From contig NZ_PRLC01000021.1 of assembly GCF_003287455.1 (NCBI RefSeq), positions 1 to 46,658 of the forward strand: 46,658 bases of DNA, in the 5' to 3' direction. A program made the translations under genes and the position numbers. The stretch is from Faecalibacterium hattorii (GTDB lineage Bacteria > Bacillota > Clostridia > Oscillospirales > Ruminococcaceae). Shown here in pieces: positions 32,747 through 39,764 of the stretch (position 1 is its first letter; every line of letters begins with the position of its first letter). The notes below the pieces were generated by a model. The model was not told the origin of the DNA. It saw only the letters and a list, made by a program, of their open reading frames with translations, and made no database searches.

Positions 32747-33277
32747 ATGCTGGCAATGTATCTGGCAGTTCTGGATGACCGGAGCAGCGAAGAACAATTT
32801 ATAGATGTATATAATACCTACAAGCGGCTGGTCTACCATACTGCTTACAAAATCATGGGCGATTCGTATCTGGCAGAGGATGTGCTGCAAGAGGTGTTTT
32901 TATACGTCACCAAAAATTTTTCTAAAATTCATCGAGAAAACTGTCACGAACTCGCCGCTTATCTCGTTAGTTGTAGTAGAAGCCGTGCATACGATATGCT
33001 TCGCAAGCAGCGAGAAGAACCGCTGGAAGAAGTCCCGGACGCACCAGATGATGCCCCGGTGCCGGATGATGCCGTAGTCAGCACCGATAACATCCAACAC
33101 CTGACAGAACTGATCGGACAGATGAAACCGATGTACCGTGATCCTCTGCGCCTTTTGGCGATGGGCTACACCAACCGGGAGATTGCCGAATCGCTTGGAC
33201 TGACAGATGAAGTGGTTCGGATGCGGCTTTTCCGTGGAAGAAAATTATTGTGGAAGGAGTTGAACAGCCATGAGTGA
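32747..33277 (+). CDS. ECF-type RNA polymerase sigma factor
   Basis: 176 residues. Region 2 (YNTYKRLVYHTAYKIMGDSY, LAEDVLQEVFLYV) and region 4 (YRDPLRLLAMGYTNREIAES, then LGLTDEVVRMRLFRGRKLL) are both clear and nothing lies between them, the ECF layout. ATG 32747 (MLAMYLAVLDD) matches the usual start of this type; ATG 32735 overlaps an AGAGGG sequence. The gene overlaps the anti-sigma gene by eight bases. It probably responds to an envelope signal and may drive the two exported-protein genes downstream. Confidence 0.82.
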   Translation: MLAMYLAVLDDRSSEEQFIDVYNTYKRLVYHTAYKIMGDSYLAEDVLQEVFLYVTKNFSKIHRENCHELAAYLVSCSRSRAYDMLRKQREEPLEEVPDAPDDAPVPDDAVVSTDNIQHLTELIGQMKPMYRDPLRLLAMGYTNREIAESLGLTDEVVRMRLFRGRKLLWKELNSHE

Positions 33278-33959
33278 GCGGACAGAAGTTTCTTTTGATG
33301 CAGCGTTGATGATGGCACTCCGTGCAGATGCACAAAAAGAACTGGACGAGCTGCCAACTCCGGCACAGCTTAAGGAACGCTACCCGGACACTTCCCGATG
33401 GGATGCTCGCCTGAAAGCAGCATTGCATAAACGCCGTCCGGTGCTGAAACGAGTGCTTGTTGCAGCCATGACGCTGGTAATTTTAACTCTCGGCGCGCTT
33501 GCAGTAAGTGCAGACTTCCGCAAGGCAGTCTATACGATGATTCAGAAGTTCCTGCCCATTGAGATGCAGCTGACGTATCAAGTGGATGGAGAACCATTGG
33601 AACAGCTTCCGAATGGATACAGCGATTATTATGTGCCGGATGGATTTGAACGAGATCGTGAGCAGGAATTTGAAAGAGCAGAAAACTTTTTGCACGTTTA
33701 CTCGTCAAAAGAAAGCGGCAAGGGATATACTGTTCGCTGCTCCATTATACAGCCGGGGCAGCAGTCCTCGTTTGATAATGAGCATACAACTTATGAGAAT
33801 GTAAAAGTTGGAGACGCAGATGCAACTTTGGGAACGAGTGCAAGCGAAAACGGAGACACCGTTTATATTTTAAGCTGGGAGCAAGGAGGCGTTTCAAACA
33901 CGATTATGGGAAACATTTCACGAGATGAGATTATGAAAATTGCTGAAAACGTATTTTAA
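33270..33959 (+). CDS. Anti-sigma factor with DUF4367-like external domain
   Basis: 229 residues. The cytoplasmic N-terminus (about 1-48) is followed by one membrane span (about 50-75, LVAAMTLVILTLGALAVSAD) and an external domain of 150 residues with the pattern of DUF4367 proteins (YYVPDGFERD, then NTIMGNISRDEIMKIAENVF). DUF4367 proteins commonly pair with ECF sigma factors. Overlap with the sigma gene ensures balanced synthesis. A strong terminator follows. Gene GC content falls along its length toward the AT-rich cargo. Confidence 0.75.
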   Translation: MSERTEVSFDAALMMALRADAQKELDELPTPAQLKERYPDTSRWDARLKAALHKRRPVLKRVLVAAMTLVILTLGALAVSADFRKAVYTMIQKFLPIEMQLTYQVDGEPLEQLPNGYSDYYVPDGFERDREQEFERAENFLHVYSSKESGKGYTVRCSIIQPGQQSSFDNEHTTYENVKVGDADATLGTSASENGDTVYILSWEQGGVSNTIMGNISRDEIMKIAENVF

Positions 33960-33966
33960 TATGAAA

Positions 33967-34012
33967 CTCCATGCTATTTGTTAGAATCAACAAATAACAT
34001 GGAGATTCTTTG
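33967..34012 (+). terminator. Terminator after the anti-sigma gene
   Basis: CTCCATG and TATTTGTT (33967-33982) pair with AACAAATA and CATGGAG (33989-34004), then ATTCTTTG. A long stem of 15 pairs with one bulged position per side. Confidence 0.75.
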
Positions 34013-34140
34013 TATAAGCGTACAAACATAACGAAAAGCAGAGATTTTTTCAAAAAAGCTGTCACAAACATAAGGCGTGCTACGTTGACTAAGCAAAAGC
34101 TCCTATTAGGAGCAAAAGATTGGAGGTGTATTGTCTATTT

Positions 34141-34614
34141 ATGATGAGAAAAAAAGAAAAAGTAATCACAATGACTGTGACCTTGATTTTGGTGGTCATA
34201 CTGATTTGTATAAAAGTCACTCACTTTGTGATAATAGAACGTCCATTGAAACAATGCAGGATAGTATCAGCATACCATCTTACAGTAGACACTAATGGTG
34301 CTCAAATTGACCAGTCTTGGCTATTTGAAAAGGATGACCTGACATATATAGATATTGCCAAAACTTTTGAGCAGACATATTTTGTCACTGATTATGCTGG
34401 TGGTTCTGGTGATAGCGGTGCACTCAATGAACTCACGATAGCTTTTGGTGAAACAATGGACGGAATGCCAGATATTCGCATAACGGTTTCTGAAAATGGC
34501 TACATTCAAATCAATGGTAAAAGAGCATATCCGCTTTCTCTTAAATATGCAGGCAATAGGCTTTATGGACATCTTTTGGAGTGCTTGCAGGATGGAGCTG
34601 ATCGGCAGCAATAA
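34141..34614 (+). CDS. AT-rich membrane-anchored hypothetical protein
   Basis: 157 residues, starting MMRKKEKVITMTVTLILVVI. A basic start and one membrane span (about 9-33) predict an N-in anchor with an external domain of about 120 residues. That domain has no motif I recognise (KDDLTYIDIAKTFEQTYFVT near its middle). Base composition is far more AT-rich than the rest of the window, suggesting recent transfer into the element. TGACTAAGCAAAAG lies 42 bases upstream and again before the next gene. A possible cargo or immunity protein under control of the ECF factor; function not known. Confidence 0.55.
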   Translation: MMRKKEKVITMTVTLILVVILICIKVTHFVIIERPLKQCRIVSAYHLTVDTNGAQIDQSWLFEKDDLTYIDIAKTFEQTYFVTDYAGGSGDSGALNELTIAFGETMDGMPDIRITVSENGYIQINGKRAYPLSLKYAGNRLYGHLLECLQDGADRQQ

Positions 34615-34767
34615 GAATGACTAAGCAAAAGTTCATGTGGAAGGTAAATGCATAAAAGTTTGCGTAGAGGTGATTCCGATGCAGAATTAAAGAGAAAAGA
34701 ACATGAAACATAGCCAAAGTAATTGCAACAGTTAATAAAACATAAGGAGAAAATCACCATAAAAAAG

Positions 34768-35265
34768 ATGACTCGTAACGAATTCCTCAAAATGGCTGGA
34801 ACGAGTGCTGCGCTGGTCGTAATCAACACTGCTTTAGTGCCTACTGCTATTGCGGCTGAACCTATCGGTACAGTACTTTCTGCAAAAAAGTCAGTTAATA
34901 CGGGAACGGCTGTAAGCTCTGCAACGTTCGAACTTGTTCCAATTTCTCGCCAAACTTTCTGGGGCGATTCTGGTTCATGCACACTCGATTATCTGTCTGA
35001 AGGATATATCCAATGGACGATTACCATCCCCGGCACAGTAATCACTTCCTTTGAAGCTAATCTACATTTCAATAAACTTGGAACACCCTTCGGTACATTT
35101 GATTATGCTATCTCTACACGTAGTACAAGCGGTACGGAAGATGTAAAATACGGGCTGTCTAAGGGAAAATGGGAGGTTGAATTTACAGGAATTGCAACCG
35201 CTGCCAACGGCGATATGTATAGTGTTGTCGATGGCGCAAAGCTGACTTTCAGTGTTACTAAATAA
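34768..35265 (+). CDS. AT-rich secreted hypothetical protein
   Basis: 165 residues. The N-terminus MTRNEFLKMAGTSAALVVIN has a Tat-like layout but lacks the second Arg of the twin pair, and ends in PTAIAAEP, a good signal peptidase site. The mature part of about 130 residues is beta-rich with no Cys pairs except a single Cys and no known domain. The start is uncertain: AAGGAG (34745) is 18 bases before ATG 34768, while an in-frame ATA sits at a better distance, so the original start may have been lost. Ended by a good terminator. Foreign base composition like its upstream neighbour. Confidence 0.5.
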   Translation: MTRNEFLKMAGTSAALVVINTALVPTAIAAEPIGTVLSAKKSVNTGTAVSSATFELVPISRQTFWGDSGSCTLDYLSEGYIQWTITIPGTVITSFEANLHFNKLGTPFGTFDYAISTRSTSGTEDVKYGLSKGKWEVEFTGIATAANGDMYSVVDGAKLTFSVTK

Positions 35266-35334
35266 TCCGATTGTCACGAAACACTATATAACTTATATGT
35301 GCAATCCTTTATAAAGCAGTATATAGTATAAAGT

Positions 35335-35391
35335 GAACCCCATCTGCAACAGGCATTTCAATTAAAAGAGTCTGTTTCAGGTGGGGTTTTA
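35335..35391 (+). terminator. Terminator after the secreted protein gene
   Basis: ACCCCATCTG (35337-35346) pairs with CAGGTGGGGT (35378-35387) and runs into TTTT. The loop of about 30 bases is long. Confidence 0.65.
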
Positions 35392-35437
35392 GAATGAGCA
35401 TGATTCCTCAGGCTACCTTTAAGAACTGAAGACTTTT

Positions 35438-35794
35438 TTACAATTGATGACTTTCTTGTTCAGCCAACCAAGCGAGTTTATTCCATCCGTTTGCATGACA
35501 CTGTTTATTGATAAATTCCAAGATTTTTTTGTGATTTTCTTTTGATAGAGTATCGCCATTATGACATGCAAGAAATGTAAAAGGCTTCGGAATATCTTCT
35601 TTTTTGTCGGCTAGTAATAAAATATATCCGATATATTTCCCGTTTTCAGATATTACATAAAATTCAGGCAAGGTTCCTTCTTTGCTGCTCCGAACGAATT
35701 TTTCAAAAGTATCAAGTGGTATTTGTTTAGGAACCGCATAATCGTAGACGTAATGGATAGCGTCAACTTCCGTATTTAACCATACAATCTCCAT
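35438..35794 (-). CDS. Hypothetical protein, possible GNAT-like fold
   Basis: 118 residues, beginning MEIVWLNTEVDAIHYVYDY. The middle (EFYVISENGKYIGYILLLAD) and the end (ENHKKILEFINKQCHANGWN) have the strand and helix spacing of a small acetyltransferase-like protein, but the acetyl-CoA loop is not evident, so the class is uncertain. ATG 35794 follows AAAGGGG. It is the only minus-strand gene in the right half of the element, is AT-rich, and sits between two + strand modules, so it is probably another cargo gene. Confidence 0.45.
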   Translation of the reverse strand: MEIVWLNTEVDAIHYVYDYAVPKQIPLDTFEKFVRSSKEGTLPEFYVISENGKYIGYILLLADKKEDIPKPFTFLACHNGDTLSKENHKKILEFINKQCHANGWNKLAWLAEQESHQL

Positions 35795-35980
35795 AATTAT
35801 CCCCTTTGTGTTTTTATAAATATTGGTAAAGCGACAAATATATAATCTAATGAATATACGGAAAATGCGTTTTATTTGTTGCAAATAAAATAGCAGCTTG
35901 AAAATGTTTGGTACTTTAACCAATATATCACGAGAAATATTGTGCAACTGAGAGAACTTTGATTGAGGTTGCGCACTCGG

Positions 35981-36009
35981 TTGACTTGTAAAGCAAAAAG
36001 CATTACAAT
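35981..36009 (+). promoter_or_regulatory. Promoter of the RelBE-type pair
   Basis: TTGACT (35981-35986), 17 bases, TACAAT (36004-36009). Upstream, TTTTATTTG and CAAATAAAA (35870-35890) form a nine pair inverted repeat, perhaps ending minus-strand or serving as an operator. Confidence 0.7.
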
Positions 36010-36027
36010 AATTTCGAGGTGATAACC

Positions 36028-36333
36028 ATGGAAAAAACGATGATGCTGAACGTCCGAGTCAGCCCCAGCGTTAAACAGCAAGCCGAGGATGTGCTGAAGC
36101 AGCTCGGCATCCCAATGGCAACAGCCATTGATATGTACCTGCGCCAGATTACCCTGACTGGCGGCATTCCGTTCTCGCTGTCCCTGCCGAAGGCTCCGGC
36201 TGCGCTGAACGCTGACACTATGACCGATGACCAGCTCCATGCAGACTTGCAGGTGGGCATCAAAGAAATACAGAACGGTGACACCGTGGATGCCGCAAGC
36301 GCATTCGCCCAGTTCAGGGAACAGCACAGATGA
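36028..36333 (+). CDS. RelB/DinJ-family antitoxin
   Basis: 101 residues. The N-terminal MMLNVRVSPSVKQQAEDVLK, then LGIPMATAIDMYLRQI is the ribbon-helix-helix of RelB/DinJ antitoxins, followed by GGIPFSLSLP, a hallmark of this family. The C-terminal part would wrap the toxin. ATG 36028 follows GAGGT; the stop overlaps the toxin start by four bases (ATGA). It should repress its own promoter and neutralise the toxin. Confidence 0.88.
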   Translation: MEKTMMLNVRVSPSVKQQAEDVLKQLGIPMATAIDMYLRQITLTGGIPFSLSLPKAPAALNADTMTDDQLHADLQVGIKEIQNGDTVDAASAFAQFREQHR

Positions 36334-36650
36334 AACAGTATGATGTGAAAATTTCCCGGATGGCACTCAGCGATATGGAGCAGATCTACAGCTACATTGC
36401 CGACCGTCTGTTGGAATCTGACACCGCAATGCGACAGTATGACCGCATTGCAGAAGCAATCCAGTCGCTGAACATCCTGCCGGAACGCTGTGCGCTAGTG
36501 GAAAGCGAGCCGGAGCGCACCCAAGGGCTGCGGCAGATGCTGGTGGACAACTACTCGGTGTTCTACATCGTGAGCGAGGATGCGGTGTCGGTAGCCCGTG
36601 TGCTGTACAGTGCATCCGACCTTGTGCGCCGCCTGCGGAGAATGAAGTGA
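36330..36650 (+). CDS. RelE/ParE-superfamily toxin
   Basis: 106 residues, starting MKQYDVKISRMALSDMEQIY. The helix-helix-sheet plan and the ends (LRQMLVDNYSVFYIVSEDAV, RVLYSASDLVRRL) match RelE/ParE toxins; whether it cuts mRNA or blocks gyrase cannot be read with confidence. Coupled to the antitoxin and only 13 bases before the recombinase gene, so the pair likely stabilises the element. A 28 base piece of a near-identical gene end lies outside attR at 38377. Confidence 0.85.
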   Translation: MKQYDVKISRMALSDMEQIYSYIADRLLESDTAMRQYDRIAEAIQSLNILPERCALVESEPERTQGLRQMLVDNYSVFYIVSEDAVSVARVLYSASDLVRRLRRMK

Positions 36651-36663
36651 AAGGGGTGTTTGC

Positions 36664-38157
36664 ATGACCGCCGTGATTTATGCTCGCTATTCCAGCGATA
36701 ACCAGCGCGAAGAATCCATCGAAGGTCAGATTCGCGAGTGTACGGCCTACGCCGAAAAGAACGGCATTACCGTGGTCAAGCACTACATTGACCGCGCCCT
36801 TTCCGCCAAAACCGACAACCGCCCGGACTTCCAGCAGATGATCAAGGACAGCGAGAAACGGTTGTTTGACATTGTGCTGGTCTGGAAGCTTGACCGTTTT
36901 GCCCGAAACCGCTATGATTCGGCCCACTATGAGTATCAGTTGGAACGAAATCATGTCAAGCTGGTATCTGCCACGGAGCCTATCTCTGACAGCCCTGCAG
37001 GTATCATGGTCAAGAGTATGCTCACCGGCATGGCTGAATATTACTCGGCAGAACTTTCTGAAAAAGTCGTGCGCGGCATGACCGAGAATGTTCTGAAGGG
37101 GAAGTACAACGGCGGCACGATTCCCATTGGTTTTAAGGTGGATGAGGAGAAGTTCTTTCAAGTCGACCCGCTGAAAGCTCCCTTTGTGGTAGAAGCCTTT
37201 CAGCGGTACAACGATGGCGCGACCATGAAAGAATTGATGAACTGGCTGAACGACAGCGGCGTGACCACCAACCGCAACCAGAAGTTTACCTACAACAGTG
37301 TTCAGACGCTGCTGACGAACAAACGGTACATCGGAGAAAACCACTTCAAGGACATTGTGATGCCCGACAGCATCCCGGCCATCGTGGACAAGGACTTGTT
37401 TGAAGAAGTGCAGCAAAAAATCAAGAAGAACAGCCGCGCTCCTGCCCGTCACAAGGCCGAGGATGATTATCTGCTCACCACCAAGCTGTTCTGCGGAATG
37501 TGCGGTGCCATGATGTTCGGCGAGTGCGGCACAGGCCGGAACAAGGTCGTTCATCATTATTATAAGTGCTCTACTGCTAAGCGTTTCAAGACCTGTAAGA
37601 AAAAGACCGTTCGTAAGGAATGGCTGGAAGATTTGGTCGTGGCTGAAACCATGAAGCTGATTCAGAACGATGCCGTGATTGATGCCATCGTTGCGGAAGT
37701 GATGGAGCTGCAGGATCAGGAAAACACCACGCTCCCTTTGCTGGAAAAGCAGATGCGCGAGGTAGAGAACGGCATTGAAAATATGCTGAACGCCATTCAA
37801 GCAGGTGTGCTGACCAACTCCACCAAATCGCGTTTGGAAAAGCTGGAAGCCCAGCAGAAAGAACTTGAGGTTCGAATCGCCGAAGAAAAAATCGCTCGGC
37901 CTCGGTTAAGCGAAAATCAGGTTCGTTTCTGGCTGACCCGGTTCCGCAAGCTCGACCCGAACGTGAAAAGCCACAGGGAGACGCTTATCAACACGTTCGT
38001 GAACGCGATTTATCTCTATGATGAAAAAGTTTTGATTACATTCAACTATAAAGACGGCACAAAAACCATCACTTTCGATGAAATTGCCGCCAAAGATGCC
38101 CCAGAGGGCAATGGTTCGGATTTAGGTTGCTTCGCTCCACCAAAAAAACCAGCGTAG
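36664..38157 (+). CDS. Large serine recombinase (integrase of the element)
   Basis: 497 residues. N-terminal resolvase domain with YARYSSDNQ (catalytic Ser10), then ALSAKTDNRPDFQQM and VWKLDRFARNRYDS; a recombinase domain around 150-265; a zinc ribbon with CGMCGAMMFGECG near 277 and YYKCSTAKRFKTCKKK; a coiled coil (about 345-420) and a C-terminal tail. ATG 36664 follows AAAGGGG. The gene ends 137 bases before attR, the usual place for an integrase. It is the only site-specific recombinase seen between the 21 bp repeats, although tRNA 3' ends are more often targets of tyrosine recombinases. The last codons overlap a terminator. Confidence 0.92.
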   Translation: MTAVIYARYSSDNQREESIEGQIRECTAYAEKNGITVVKHYIDRALSAKTDNRPDFQQMIKDSEKRLFDIVLVWKLDRFARNRYDSAHYEYQLERNHVKLVSATEPISDSPAGIMVKSMLTGMAEYYSAELSEKVVRGMTENVLKGKYNGGTIPIGFKVDEEKFFQVDPLKAPFVVEAFQRYNDGATMKELMNWLNDSGVTTNRNQKFTYNSVQTLLTNKRYIGENHFKDIVMPDSIPAIVDKDLFEEVQQKIKKNSRAPARHKAEDDYLLTTKLFCGMCGAMMFGECGTGRNKVVHHYYKCSTAKRFKTCKKKTVRKEWLEDLVVAETMKLIQNDAVIDAIVAEVMELQDQENTTLPLLEKQMREVENGIENMLNAIQAGVLTNSTKSRLEKLEAQQKELEVRIAEEKIARPRLSENQVRFWLTRFRKLDPNVKSHRETLINTFVNAIYLYDEKVLITFNYKDGTKTITFDEIAAKDAPEGNGSDLGCFAPPKKPA

Positions 38158-38180
38158 AAAATACGCTGGTTTTTTGTTTT
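38142..38180 (+). terminator. Terminator overlapping the end of the recombinase gene
   Basis: AAAACCAGCGTA (38145-38156) and TACGCTGGTTTT (38162-38173) form a perfect 12 pair stem, then T's. The stem begins within the last codons. Confidence 0.88.
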
Positions 38181-38207
38181 GCCCGGCATCTTAAGTCACA
38201 CCCACGA

Positions 38208-38221
38208 GGGTGGATTCGAAC
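38208..38221 (-). repeat. Inverted 14 bp copy of the tRNA-Tyr T arm
   Basis: GGGTGGATTCGAAC is the complement of 26608-26621 in tRNA-Tyr. It lies inside the element between the recombinase terminator and attR and may be an arm site or a recombination scar. Confidence 0.5.
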
Positions 38222-38251
38222 AGCATCGACCCGCCGAACAGTCCGGCGGGG

Positions 38252-38276
38252 AAAAAAGCCCCTGCGGGGCTTTTTT
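38252..38276. terminator. Bidirectional terminator at the right end of the element
   Basis: AAAAAAGCCCC (38252-38262) and GGGGCTTTTTT (38266-38276) form a perfect 11 pair stem with A and T runs on either side. A second hairpin, CCCGCCG/CGGCGGG (38230-38250), precedes it. Confidence 0.8.
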
Positions 38277-38293
38277 AGATGCGCGGCTCGCGT

Positions 38294-38314
38294 AATCCAC
38301 CCGCGCCCACCAAA
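38294..38314 (+). repeat. attR core: copy of the tRNA-Tyr 3' end
   Basis: 21 bases identical to 26613-26633. Only the 3' tail of the tRNA is present here, so this is not a second tRNA gene but the right end of the element. Confidence 0.85.
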
Positions 38315-38350
38315 AAGCTCAACGCATGAACGTGCGCTGAGCTTTTGTTT
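38313..38350 (+). terminator. Probable original terminator of tRNA-Tyr
   Basis: AAAAGCTCA and CGCA (38313-38326) pair with TGCG and TGAGCTTTT (38333-38345), then GTTTT. It follows attR directly, as it would follow tRNA-Tyr in an uninserted chromosome. Confidence 0.75.
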
Positions 38351-38376
38351 TGGCAGAAGGTTTTCTTATTGCGAGG

Positions 38377-38404
38377 GTGCTGTACCGTGCATCCGACCTT
38401 GTGC
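38377..38404 (+). pseudogene. 28 bp remnant of a relE-type gene end outside attR
   Basis: 27 of 28 bases equal 36600-36627, the end of the RelE-type toxin gene in the element (GTGCTGTAC then GTGCATCCGACCTTGTGC). It is joined directly to the segment that resembles 31010-31091. Probably debris of an earlier related element at the same tRNA. Confidence 0.7.
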
Positions 38405-38480
38405 TTCTTGCCTGAAGATACGGAGGATTTTGCGGAACGGGCGAAAACGCGGCAGGATGGCGGCGGAAAAAGAAAAAAGC
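38399..38480. repeat. 82 bp segment resembling 31010-31091
   Basis: About 80 percent identity over 82 bases without gaps to the stretch before the XRE promoter inside the element. It lies between attR and the tRNA-Pro terminator and holds no gene. Confidence 0.65.
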
Positions 38481-38507
38481 ACGTCAATCCTCAATGGATC
38501 AACGTGC
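38472..38507 (-). terminator. Terminator of the tRNA-Gln/tRNA-Pro transcript
   Basis: On the minus strand GCACGTTGATCC and GGATTGACGTGC (38507 to 38479) form a stem with two central non-Watson-Crick positions, followed by a seven-T run. Confidence 0.8.
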
Positions 38508-38512
38508 AATTT

Positions 38513-38588
<76 letters not shown>

Positions 38589-38616
38589 AAAATACCGCAG
38601 CTTTTCGGCTGCGGTC

Positions 38617-38690
38617 TGGTTGGGGATGAGAGAATCGAACTCCCACAAGTAGAGTCAGAGTCTACCGCACTACCACTATGCAAATCCCCA
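38617..38690 (-). tRNA. tRNA-Gln (anticodon CTG)
   Basis: Starts with T as tRNA-Gln does: acceptor TGGGGAT pairs with ATCCCCA, anticodon stem GTAGA/TCTAC encloses CTCTGAC with CTG, CCA encoded. A hairpin, CCGCAGC/GCTGCGG, lies between it and tRNA-Pro (38594-38614) and may guide processing. Confidence 0.93.
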
Positions 38691-38734
38691 ATATTCGGTT
38701 TTGTCAGGAGCGGTAAGCGCCGCTGACAAGGGAT

Positions 38735-38763
38735 ATTATACTATCAAACACCCCTCTTGTCAA
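38735..38763 (-). promoter_or_regulatory. Consensus promoter of the tRNA-Gln/tRNA-Pro transcript
   Basis: On the minus strand TTGACA (38758-38763), 17 bases, TATAAT (38735-38740): both boxes are exact consensus. Confidence 0.9.
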
Positions 38764-38817
38764 CACTTTTTTCGAAGTTTTTTTCGTGGGCTCCGAGCTG
38801 GCGCTGCATCGTTTTAT

Positions 38818-38846
38818 TTGAACAATTCCTCTCAATATGGTACAAT
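38818..38846 (+). promoter_or_regulatory. Promoter of the CPBP protease gene
   Basis: TTGAAC (38818-38823), 17 bases, TACAAT (38841-38846), 34 bases before the start codon and divergent from the tRNA promoter. Confidence 0.75.
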
Positions 38847-38879
38847 AAAAGCAACATTTCAGCAACGGAGGAAATCGCC

Positions 38880-39707
38880 ATGCTCAAACGTCTGCGCAAG
38901 AACCATCCGCTCCTCTATTGTATCGGGGCGGAGGCAGTGTTTCTGGGGAGCCTGTTCGTTTCATCGTATCTTGTGGTGATCGCCCTGCTCCTGTTCCGCT
39001 TCAACTTTGCCTATGCGGATGATTACCTGCTGGGCTGCATTCAGGAGCTGGTGGGCATCGGCGTGGCGGTGGCGCTGCTGCGGCGCACGGGCAAGGCGCA
39101 ATTGCTGACGCGGCGGGGCTGCGGCTTTTTCAATGGGCTGCTGGTGGGCATGTACCCGGCGGCGCTGCTGGCCTATAACCTGTACGCCAAGCTCTTGTTC
39201 GGCCTCCCGGCGGACGGCACCCTGCTGCCCCTGTGGCGCATCCTGTGCTTTTTCGCCAACATGATGCTGGTGGGCGTCGCGGAGGAGTTTCTGTTTCGGG
39301 GCGTCGTCGCGGAAACGCTGCTGGAGCACTTCGGCACCAGCCGGGGCGGCATCTGGAAGGCGTGTCTGCTGTCCGGCGTGCTGTTCGGCTGCGCCCACCT
39401 GACCAATCTGTTCACCAGCGCCCCGCTGGGGGTGCTGATGCAGTGCGTCTTCGCCACGTCGCTGGGCGTGCTGTATGGGGCCATCTATTTCCGCACCGGC
39501 AACCTCTGGGTCACGGTCTTCCTCCACGGCGGGATGGACATTCTGTCCATGCTGATGGGCGGGCTCTACGGCACCGAGACGGTGGCCGAAAGCGTCAGCG
39601 GCTACGACATCACGATGCTCTCGTCGGTGCTGGTCTACCTCATCCCGGCGGCCTTCCTGCTGCGGAAAAAGAAGATCGGCGAGGTCCGGTTCTATTTCAA
39701 ATACTAA
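38880..39707 (+). CDS. CPBP-family intramembrane metalloprotease
   Basis: 275 residues with about six to eight membrane segments. The family motifs are in order: EEFLFRG (motif 1, Glu-Glu and Arg), FGCAHLTNLF (motif 2, His) and HGGMDIL (motif 3, His and Asp). Such proteins are related to type II CAAX proteases; in bacteria they are linked to bacteriocin immunity or to membrane protein cleavage, and the substrate here is unknown. ATG 38880 follows GGAGG. Monocistronic with a shared terminator against tsaD. Confidence 0.85.
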   Translation: MLKRLRKNHPLLYCIGAEAVFLGSLFVSSYLVVIALLLFRFNFAYADDYLLGCIQELVGIGVAVALLRRTGKAQLLTRRGCGFFNGLLVGMYPAALLAYNLYAKLLFGLPADGTLLPLWRILCFFANMMLVGVAEEFLFRGVVAETLLEHFGTSRGGIWKACLLSGVLFGCAHLTNLFTSAPLGVLMQCVFATSLGVLYGAIYFRTGNLWVTVFLHGGMDILSMLMGGLYGTETVAESVSGYDITMLSSVLVYLIPAAFLLRKKKIGEVRFYFKY

Positions 39708-39722
39708 CGTGGAACAGGAAAA

Positions 39723-39757
39723 AGCAAGAGGTCTGCGCGTGGCGCAGACCTCTTGCT
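39723..39757. terminator. Bidirectional terminator between CPBP gene and tsaD
   Basis: AGCAAGAGGTCTGCGC (39723-39738) and its exact complement (39742-39757) form a 16 pair stem with a GTG loop. T-rich on the + side and TTTTTCC on the minus side, so it serves both converging genes. Confidence 0.88.
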
Positions 39758-39764
39758 CTCTTTC

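Noticed and set aside
38294-38314. A second tRNA-Tyr gene at the right end of the element
   Set aside because: Only the T-arm 3' half and acceptor end are present; the rest of the tRNA is missing.
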